Notes under the pieces: model-generated
The model's database searches: none
What the model saw: the letters and a program-made list of their open reading frames with translations, nothing else
Told to the model about the DNA's origin: nothing
Translations under genes and position numbers: made by a program
Shown here: positions 56,862 through 64,000 of the stretch, piece after piece
Layout: each line of letters opens with the position of its first letter
Position numbering within the stretch: position 1 is the stretch's first letter
Assembly: GCF_023101765.2 (NCBI RefSeq)
Contig: NC_064240.1
Span: 2,604,001-2,668,000 of the forward strand
Length of the DNA stretch: 64,000 nt
Direction: 5' to 3'
Source: Spodoptera frugiperda
Lineage: Eukaryota; Arthropoda; Insecta; Lepidoptera; Noctuidae

Positions 56862-57018
56862 TAAACCGGTAAATGACCAGACGGACCACCTGATGTTAAG
56901 CAATCGCCGTCGCCAATGGACACCCGTAATACCAGAGGTGTTATAAGTGCGTTTCCGACCTTTTGTGGGTCAGAAATCTAATGGTTGTTGGGGAATCAGT
57001 GATTAACCTCACTCTCCC
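56862..57018 (-). repeat. RepA 3' half
   Basis: Plus strand: GGTATAAACCGGTAAATGAC, GACGGACCACCTGATGTTAA, CAATCGCCGTCGCCAATGGA, CACCCGTAATACCAGAGGTG, TTGTGGGTCAGAAATCTAAT and GGGGAATCAGTGATTAACC. Confidence 0.8.
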
Positions 57019-58305
57019 ACAGACACGTATAATGTATTATTCTGCCATTTAATGAGATTGTAACAAGTACATACTCTCAAGAATAAGACAAATTGAATAC
57101 TTCCAAATAATGCTAATGAAGAGATATTTCAACAGTTGATACAAGTTTAAGTAACCTCTTGTGTAGTTAAAGTTAATTCAAAGTAAGTATGTAAGACAAA
57201 TAACTAGTTACCATTAATTAGGTTCATTTCAGTTAAGTTAATTTTGGTTACTACGTAATCTAATTTAAGGGTAATTTTACTTGATTTTCATTTAAACCGA
57301 CATTAAGTTTATTAGGTACAGTACACGGGAAAACTAATAACTATTCTGTAGTCTACTGGAATTAACATTAATTAGGTAGTATACATATAGTATGAACATA
57401 TTTTCATAGGTATAACAAACACAAATTAATTGTGTCAAAATAGTTTTTAAGAAATACCAGTTAAAATGTTCATCAAACACATTTTTATAGTAAGTACCTA
57501 TATATACTTTGTTATATTGTATATATTTAGTAATAGATAAAGAAATGACTAAAAATAATTGCCATTAGTAATCTCCTTTTCTAATAAAATGATTCATTTA
57601 ATTAAAATATTAATTAAAGTCACTATCGCCGACTTTTCTAACAGACACCTACCTACTATTGATTATATGATTAATTAGATAAAATATTGACCTACTAATA
57701 AAATGCTTTGATAGGTATTACGTTTTACTAAATAAATCGTTTATTTTTTTTAGTATGCATTTATGTATGTGAACGTATGTATATAAACACATACCTATAT
57801 ATACATACCTATGTATCAAAAAAATATTAAATGAATAACTGATTTTAATACGACATGTCCTATCTGACCAACATATTTACAGCGAAGATTAAATAGACTT
57901 GCTAAGATTATATAGACTTGCAAAAGGAATCTAGTAGTTATGATACACATAAATAAACGAAGATAAACCTATATTTATAGACCGTGACCATAAATATTGA
58001 TATCGACAACGATAAGATTACATACCATCTGATACTAGTGGTCTTTGTAAGATGTTTTTGTTACACGTGTTTGTGTTAGACAGAATTCCTATTTTTAATC
58101 AGACTTCAGACAATATGGAGGTTTTTTAGTTTGCCTTGTATGCATTTGTGTGTGATTATCTCGCGTTTGACTGAACCGATTTTGGTACAGTTTTCAGCAT
58201 AGTAATTTTGAAAATTAGAAGGTTTAACGAAAGGGATATTACCCACCTTTAAAATTGAGGTAATGAAAATTTAAAGCAGTTCCTTTTTAATTATATACAT
58301 ATATA
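57019..58305. other. Very AT-rich unique DNA
   Basis: Long AT-rich run with short imperfect TACC/TATA patterns near 57765-57820. A worn LepTail-like segment may lie at 58130-58220 (TGACTGAACCGATTTTGGTA). No coding signal. Confidence 0.4.
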
Positions 58306-58600
58306 CTTTTTTTTATTACCTTCAAAAGGCGCCTAGCATTTCGGGGAGAAAGACTAGGGAGTGTGCGATTATTATGTCATTAAAACCACCCCAGTGGCTA
58401 TCCTTAGCCCCTATAAGGGACACCGACTCCTCTAATAGACCTGCTCCGGAGCCCCCATGTTGCAACGCCTGTTACGGCACATCGCTAGGGAGACGTGCGT
58501 CTCTAATGAGCCTCGCTATGCAAGTTGCACGTCAGCACGTGACCACTGTGCTACCGTCACCTATTCTATACTGTAGCTACTATAATACTTAATACATGGT
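58306..58600 (-). mobile_element. Probable non-LTR LINE 3' end, family not identified
   Basis: A T-run at about 58308-58316 followed by AAAGGCGCCTAGCATTTCGG, GAGAAAGACTAGGGAGTGTG, TAAAACCACCCCAGTGGCTA and a GC-rich segment up to about 58570 looks like a minus-strand LINE tail. It is similar in style to, but distinct from, the R1-tails. The 72-codon plus frame (58374-58592) runs antisense to this and is not called. Confidence 0.4.
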
Positions 58601-58734
58601 GCATGGGACTGGCGACATGGCATTACTTTTGTAACTTTACTATTGTATTCAGGGACTCTTTTAGGGATGTAAATTATCATTCAGATCAAAGTTGCATATA
58701 AATATAATCCTATTTATATTGCAAAAGGGAAAAG

Positions 58735-58890
58735 TTTGTATACTTGTTTGTTTGTTACTACTTCACGTTAAAACGGCGGGATTGAGATGAAATTTGAAAT
58801 AAAAGTATCAGTATATTCTGGAGTAATAGACAGGTCTACCTTTTATCCCCGCCGATGGCAGAAGCCGTTGGCAGAAGCTATTTATTGACT
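58735..58890 (+). repeat. LepTail element
   Basis: GGGAAAAGTTTGTATACTTG, TTACTACTTCACGTTAAAAC, GGGATTGAGATGAAATTTGA, CTTTTATCCCCGCCGATGGC and GAAGCCGTTGGCAGAAGCTA. Confidence 0.65.
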
Positions 58891-59862
58891 TAACTATTTA
58901 TATTTGATTCTGTACACATTGATACTAGCTACACTGTAACCTAGTCAATATTTAAACAAATACACACTACAATGAATAACTCTGTTAGTCTCACATACAT
59001 ACAGGCATTTCATTATCATACCCGTGGTTTTACCCGTGTAAAGATGTACGTTAATATTACGTAGCGTGTTATAATAATATTATGAAACTGTCGATAATCT
59101 TCAAGAATCGGGTAATCAAATGCTAAAGTTTAGTTTTAGTCTGCTGGTGATTCACAAATAGTTGTTTTGAGATTATTTATTTTGGTATGTGTTTGTTTAA
59201 TTAATTAACCGCTACAACATGGTTTGATTTTGGCTTTGAATAGGTATACGACTTTAAGAATGAAAATTAAACAACATTATCACATTATTTCAACCTCTAA
59301 TTACAGTGAACCCGAGTCTAAACGTCGTGTACCTTAAATAATAAGATCAACAGTTAATCGGTGTAAAGTACCAATAAATTACTTTAACAGCTTCAATATT
59401 TCGCCTTCAAAGAAATTATTATCGTCGTTTAATTCAATCTCAGCTGTTTTTATGACTTAAAATAATAGGAGTGCCCATAAAATCTCTGATTCCGGCTCGT
59501 ATTATGCCTTTTTTGGCGTTACGGGTCTGAAAATGGCGGCGGATTCAAATATGAGGGTTAGGGAACTTAATAAAACAGTAAGATCCACAGGTGGCCTGTA
59601 ATAAAAAATAATATTGTTTAATAGTAATATCATGAGCTATTGGCCGGCTCCATTTGTTCGGAAAACTATTAAATGACGTTTCCTTTTTATTGTGTCCGAC
59701 TCGGTTAGTTGGGTGCTAATATAATAAATGTGTTACGGACGATGTTTTATATCGTCCTAGTATATATACCACCACCTCTGTTTTCTCTGTTGGGGTAAAT
59801 AGAGAAAACCTTGCAATTTGCATGTTTGCAAAATTAAAAGAAGCACTAGGCATGATTTCATT
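58891..59862. other. Unique DNA
   Basis: No gene or repeat recognised. A more balanced patch at 59480-59720 (TGAAAATGGCGGCGGATTCA) is not assignable. Confidence 0.4.
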
Positions 59863-60022
59863 GGAGCTGCGGACTACCTAGCGGGTTATCGGGGCTCCAG
59901 TTCGAAGAGCAGGAGTAGGAACGAGGTGATTTTTAATAAACTAAGTAAGTAAGAGTCTGTAACTTCCTCATGTCTCGGCCAAGGAAGCGGAAGAAGTCAT
60001 TGGATGACATTTCCCCCTTACA
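59863..60022 (+). mobile_element. R1-clade LINE 3' tail
   Basis: GGAGCTGCGGACTACCTAGC, GGGGCTCCAGTTCGAAGAGC, AGGAGTAGGAACGAGGTGAT, AAGAGTCTGTAACTTCC, GAAGTCATTGGATGACATTT and CCCCCTTACAAAA. A short insertion (AATAAACTAAGTAA) interrupts TTTTTAGTCAGTAAG. Confidence 0.75.
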
Positions 60023-60479
60023 AAAGGTATGATTTAAAAAACTTATGAGAACTTGAATGTTAGACAATTTAAACACTGTACCCATATAGAGGTAGAGATC
60101 TTAAAGACCGTTTAAAATCTTTGCTATAATATAAATATCTGATCAAGATATGAAAAGAAGTCATTAACGTTTTAGATTTCCAAGAAATCGTACCTAAATA
60201 TTTCCCGTAAACAACTATATTACTATGTTTCTCAACTGGCGTGTGGAATCTTGCGTGGCTACAAACAGTGAACACGCTAAATTAAGCGTAAAAACTTCAG
60301 TTGGTTTTTTCAGTAGGTAAAACTACGTAATAGTGGAATTTTAAGTTCTGTGTTTTAAGAAGATTAATTGTTTTACATTTATTTATTTTGTTTATTTCGA
60401 CTCCCAACAAATGATACACTTACATGCTAAAATATAATTTACTATACATAATGAAAGTCTTGTGATCTTTCAATTAAAC

Positions 60480-60525
60480 CTCCTATCCGGGTGAAGCAGC
60501 TGGCAGAAGCTAGTTTTATATAATT
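60480..60525 (+). repeat. LepTail terminal fragment
   Basis: CCTATCCGGGTGAAGCAGCT and GGCAGAAGCTAGTTT only. Confidence 0.4.
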
Positions 60526-60659
60526 TTCCTATACATAATTTCATGGTAAAAGATATCATTCATTCGTTTCATCTGTATAATGCGGGTTTTATAAAATATT
60601 TCACTGTGACCCATCTTGATAAAATAATGTACCTAACTTTATCCCTTTCAGTATATCCC

Positions 60660-60765
60660 TTGTACTACCGTTCGTCTAGATTCAGGCCGTATGACCGATG
60701 GTTAATTCACGCACCCTCCGAGACGGATGACCACAGACTTCCAGATCCGGGAATAGAACGTTAGA
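60660..60765 (-). repeat. Possible further tRNA-like SINE fragment
   Basis: GACCGATGGTTAATTCACGC, CTCCGAGACGGATGACCACA and AGATCCGGGAATAGAACG. The last word resembles a B-box on the minus strand (CGTTCTATTCCCGG). Only one copy is seen, so this is tentative. Confidence 0.3.
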
Positions 60766-61100
60766 CTTGCGAGGTTCATATACTTGAACATGTACAATGT
60801 ATGTATATTTAAAGACCTTTTGCCCGTAAATTCTAAATAAAAATGGGCGTAGTGAGTGAACAGAAATAACACCAATTTCGCATTTAATTTTATTATAGGT
60901 ATTAGTTAGGATGGGAACAGCAAAACTTACTTAAATTTTTAAAATAAATATAGTGGTATGTTAGCGCAAATTTTTACTTTCAATACAGTAATTGGGGTAC
61001 TTTGCGTCATTTTTATTATAGATTTGAATTATTAGTTCATAATATCACAGATTTATTCCCCGAAAACTGTAGCAGATGTGCGTATTCAGTAGCAATAAAA

Positions 61101-61180
61101 CAACCAACCAATCAGAACACCGAACGCGCTCTCGTTTCGATTACTTTAAACGTAAAGCAAATTCGTAGTAAGGGTACTGA
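61101..61180. repeat. PAL MITE, right half
   Basis: CAACCAACCAATCAGAACAC, CGAACGCGCTCTCGTTTCGA, TTACTTTAAACGTAAAGCAA and AGTAAGGGTACTG, the reverse complement of the left arm at 22353. Confidence 0.75.
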
Positions 61181-61243
61181 TAGATATAACATCTATTTCT
61201 ACCTTATTTAAGTCACTTGTATTAAAATAATTTGTTAAAAACT

Positions 61244-62536
61244 GTACCGTAAAACATGGCAACTTTACCATATTTTAGAACAAAACACGAAATATATTTT
61301 TAACCATAAGACGCATAGAAACCAAAACTATATATTTAGAATTGTAGTCTATCTGGCTCACTTTACCGTAATCGTCATTAAATACAAACACTTATTTTAG
61401 CCGTAGTAAAGAAAAAACGACATGGGTAAAGATACCAAATTTTTGGCAACTTTACCTACGCGCCGTATTCATCGTGTATTGCATATTAAAGAGTTGTTGA
61501 GGTACAGAGGGCTTCATCTAGGACCTCTTCGTATTATAATGCAAACAATATGAGGAAATCTATAAAGATAACGGCTACACAGACATTAGGGAAAGTTGCC
61601 ACGGGTTTCATCGTAATTTACATACAAATAATTTGTTACGCTCGGGGTTGTCAAAAAAGGAAGAACTTTTTAATGACATGTATATTTAAAAAAAAAATTA
61701 ATAAACCTTAAACCTAAAGTAAAAAAACGCACAAATTTCTAACATAAATATTATTCCCTTTTAAACTAAATTAAGTTCTAAAATTTTAAGTATTTATGTT
61801 TAAAATTGTAAAAAAGGCTACAAAATAATGTTTAATCCTTGACTTTTTAATTTTATGACTTCACTATCTCCATAGCTAATTATAACATCACTTCCGTATA
61901 ATTTTTATAGTGTCTAGCTCCGAGTTTTCTGTGGTTTTGTTTCATGGGAGCCATTTTGGCTGTAAAACAAGAGGTATTATTAAATACATTATATCTTATC
62001 ATCCAGGATATTCACTATTATGCTGTGAAATTTAGGTATTCGAAAATGGTTACATACACACAAACAAGAAAAAAACATTTATTGCCAACCCTAACTGTAG
62101 GTAAAGTTGCCACAAAGCAGGCCGTGGCAACTTTACCTAACCTGTGTCAACATTACCGAAGCGATTATTTATCAATAAATTAAAGAAAAAGCAATTGCTG
62201 ACATTACAACAGTAATCCCAACTATAATATACATACAAGATCAAAATTTCACTCACCTGTGACAAATAGTTAAGGCTCTGTAAGCACAATTTAGGAACAA
62301 CTAACTTTTAGCTCATTTTCACGCATACATTGTGACGGTCATTACTGGCATAATAGCAGTCTTACGTCTACGCAAAATATAGTAAATATTTCCTTTTAAT
62401 GTCTAAAAAATACTTCTATTACAAAACAGAATTCTAGTGGGTAGATTTTTAGATAAATGAGTTTATACCGAATACCTATAGTATGGTAAAGTTGCCAAGG
62501 GCCCGGTAAAGTTGCCATAGTTTACCGGTAATCCAA
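61244..62536. mobile_element. Candidate non-autonomous DNA transposon with a repeated 13-bp motif
   Basis: The left end GTACCGTAAAACATGGCAAC (61244) and the right end, read on the minus strand from about 62532 (TTACCGGTAAACTATGGCAA), form imperfect inverted repeats that both run into the 13-mer TGGCAACTTTACC. That 13-mer occurs exactly at 61257, 61444 and 62125 and as its complement GGTAAAGTTGCCA at 62100, 62485 and 62505, plus four near matches (61354, 61425, 61589, 62145). TTAAAAACT stands at 61235-61243 and 62537-62545, a possible 9-bp target duplication, though the right terminus would then carry six extra bases. No transposase frame; a 79-codon frame (61944-62183) simply translates the motif. 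Superfamily is not assigned. Confidence 0.6.
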
Positions 62537-62894
62537 TTAAAAACTAACCTCTATTTTTCTAAATTAAGAACAAAACCTAATCCAACTCTTTCTAAATTTC
62601 ACAGTATGACCAAAAATTCAATTTGTAAAGAACCACCCAAAACAGAGCGAAACATTTTAAAACTTCGCCACTAAACTTAAGTGGACAAACTCAATGTAAT
62701 AACGAACTTTGTTCGTTTTTAATGACGTCACTAGTTTAACTAACAACGAAAAGAACAAGTTAAACCTCTTTTGTGGTATTCCTAAAATAAATACACGAAA
62801 TTGTGTTTAATATTTACTTGAACTACAAATTATTAGATAAAATAGAGGTAAGTTAAAGCAATGGAAATTAAAGATTGACAAACTTAGGATAAAG

Positions 62895-62985
62895 TTAAAG
62901 TTAAAGCATTCATTTTAATTAGATTTGTAAAGATACTTTTGAAAGTCACTAACAACAATTTTAACAAATATGTATAGGTATATAG
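62895..62985 (+). repeat. Family K fragment
   Basis: AAAGTTAAAGTTAAAGCATT, CATTTTAATTAGATTTGTAA, GATACTTTTGAAAGTCAC, parallel to the start of the copy at 29440. Confidence 0.4.
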
Positions 62986-63867
62986 AATAGAATCAGGCGT
63001 TACTTTGCGGAAATCCATGCTACACATTCGATTTTTAGTATAGAAGCGGAATTAAAACCAAAAATCCATTATTGTAAGTGAAATATATATATTTAAAACC
63101 TATGTGGTTGTCTTATTAATTTACGGTCAATTCAATAGTTTACCTGTTGGTTTTAGAGACACTAATACTTATGAGAATCCTTTTGTCAAATTGGATAGTT
63201 TTACCGAAACTTAATACAGTGTAAAATCAGTAGGTAACTAGAACATAATGAAAATATAAATCCATATCCTATAAATAAGGCAGGCCGTATTATACTATTA
63301 TACGTATATTCAATATCAAGATCAAAGCTGCTGAGATGATATATTTTTATTCCGTCGTCTTTTAGCCCGCTGCACTTTGCGTCCGGAGAAATGAAGGGAA
63401 CATCAAAGTACGACTCGGAACATCTTCCCAGGGTCTTCTGATTGCTTATACAAAGTTCTTATATGTATTCACCACAATCATACCCGTTTTTTTCTTATTT
63501 TTTATTTACATATTGTGTATTTTTGTTATATAAGTAGGTACACATAATTTGGTTCAACCTACAAAATTTGGTGGTTACGAGAAAATTAAAACCGAAATAG
63601 TTAATGGAAATTAGTCGTAATTGGAAAAGAAACTCATGAGAACCTTTTGTATAGTTTAAAAGTATTATTTCTTATACCTACTGTACTTAGTATGAGCTTA
63701 ATCAACATTATTATAATTAAATAATTTGGCAATCTATGAAATATCGTGGCTAAAAACTATAAAAATTTGGCCGAATAAAAGGCCATAATCGACGAGCATC
63801 GAGCATGCATGAAAAAACTGATGTTAATGAAACGAAAGAGGTACCTATGTAAGAATCCTAGCTATTG
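62986..63867. other. Unique AT-rich DNA
   Basis: No gene or repeat recognised. Confidence 0.4.
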
Positions 63868-63928
63868 GCGTTCTATAGTCTCTGCCTACCCATGGGAGAC
63901 AGCCATGAGGTTATGTAAGTATAATGTA
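63868..63928 (+). repeat. LINE 3' end remnant
   Basis: TTGGCGTTCTATAGTCTCTG, CCTACCCATGGGAGACAGCC and ATGAGGTTATGTAAGTATAA, the same end as at 30236-30293. Confidence 0.5.
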
Positions 63929-64000
63929 TATATTTTAGCCGAAAAAACCACATATCAGTAACCATCCCTACACTAACAGTCTTCTGTAATAATTACATTT

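Noticed and set aside
1..64000. CRISPR arrays, bacterial operons, phage or endogenous virus genes
   Set aside because: The only regular arrays are a minisatellite and a microsatellite without spacers. No bacterial gene order and no viral coding sequence was seen; the sequence is eukaryotic.

Overview
This 64-kb window is non-coding DNA from a moth nuclear genome, most likely a noctuid or a close relative. It is AT-rich, has no rRNA or tRNA gene, and has no open reading frame that reads as an intact gene. It is packed with short dispersed repeats of kinds typical of Lepidoptera: three tRNA-derived SINE families with RNA polymerase III B-boxes, 3' tails of an R1-clade non-LTR retrotransposon, CR1/Jockey-group and RTE remnants, several palindromic MITEs, and AT-rich tails ending near TTATAATATTA. 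The assignment rests on remembered repeat vocabulary, not on a database search. The window is either intergenic or inside a very large intron.

Families named below. SINE-1 has a head like TTGGTCGAGTGGTC and B-box GGTTCGATTCC. SINE-2 is a second tRNA-like family with TTGGCGCGGTGGCTGGGCAA and the same B-box. SINE-3 has GGTGGCCCGGAGGTT and B-box-like GGGTTCGAAAC. RepA is a non-tRNA repeat of about 300 bp with GCTTCGGCACGAATGGGCC at its head, GTCCATGGGCGGCGGCGA near its end and an A-rich 3' end. R1-tail is the 3' region of an R1-clade LINE. FB-1 is a fold-back element ending in TTAA-CTAAAAATCACGG, and FB-2 is a diverged sister family. PAL is a palindromic MITE containing AACGAGAGCGC and TGATTGG. 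LepTail covers degenerate copies of AT-rich element ends (GAAAGTTTGT, TTTTGATG, CTAGT).

Layout. 0-5 kb: SINE-3 (two copies), LepTail, PAL, R1-tail, RepA, SINE-2, and a chimeric FB-1/MITE. 5-8 kb: mostly unique AT-rich DNA. 8-11 kb: two SINE-1 copies (one with a clean 12-bp target duplication), RepA (two copies) and FB-2. 11-20 kb: R1-tails, RepA, SINE-1, SINE-2 and FB-2. 20-30 kb: sparser, with a 29-bp-TIR MITE at 23.8 kb, a three-copy tandem repeat at 25.1 kb, and two short exon-like open segments (23150-23326 minus; 28640-28754 plus). 30-38 kb: dense, with a 20 x 16-bp minisatellite and a 5'-truncated R1 LINE nested in an FB-1 element. 38-50 kb: a GT microsatellite, RTE and CR1/Jockey-group remnants, an FB-1 copy with both arms, a 340-bp direct duplication and a MITE with perfect 40-bp inverted repeats. 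50-64 kb: degenerate SINEs, R1-tails, MITEs, and a probable 1.3-kb DNA transposon at 61.2-62.5 kb built around a 13-bp motif in both orientations.

No set of genes works together here. The biology visible is the history of transposition: insertions nested in insertions, fold-back arms lost or kept, and LINE copies that are 5'-truncated or internally deleted. Repeat boundaries are read by eye and are good to about 10-20 bp unless a target duplication fixes them. Gaps under about 900 bp between listed features were read and showed nothing I could support.
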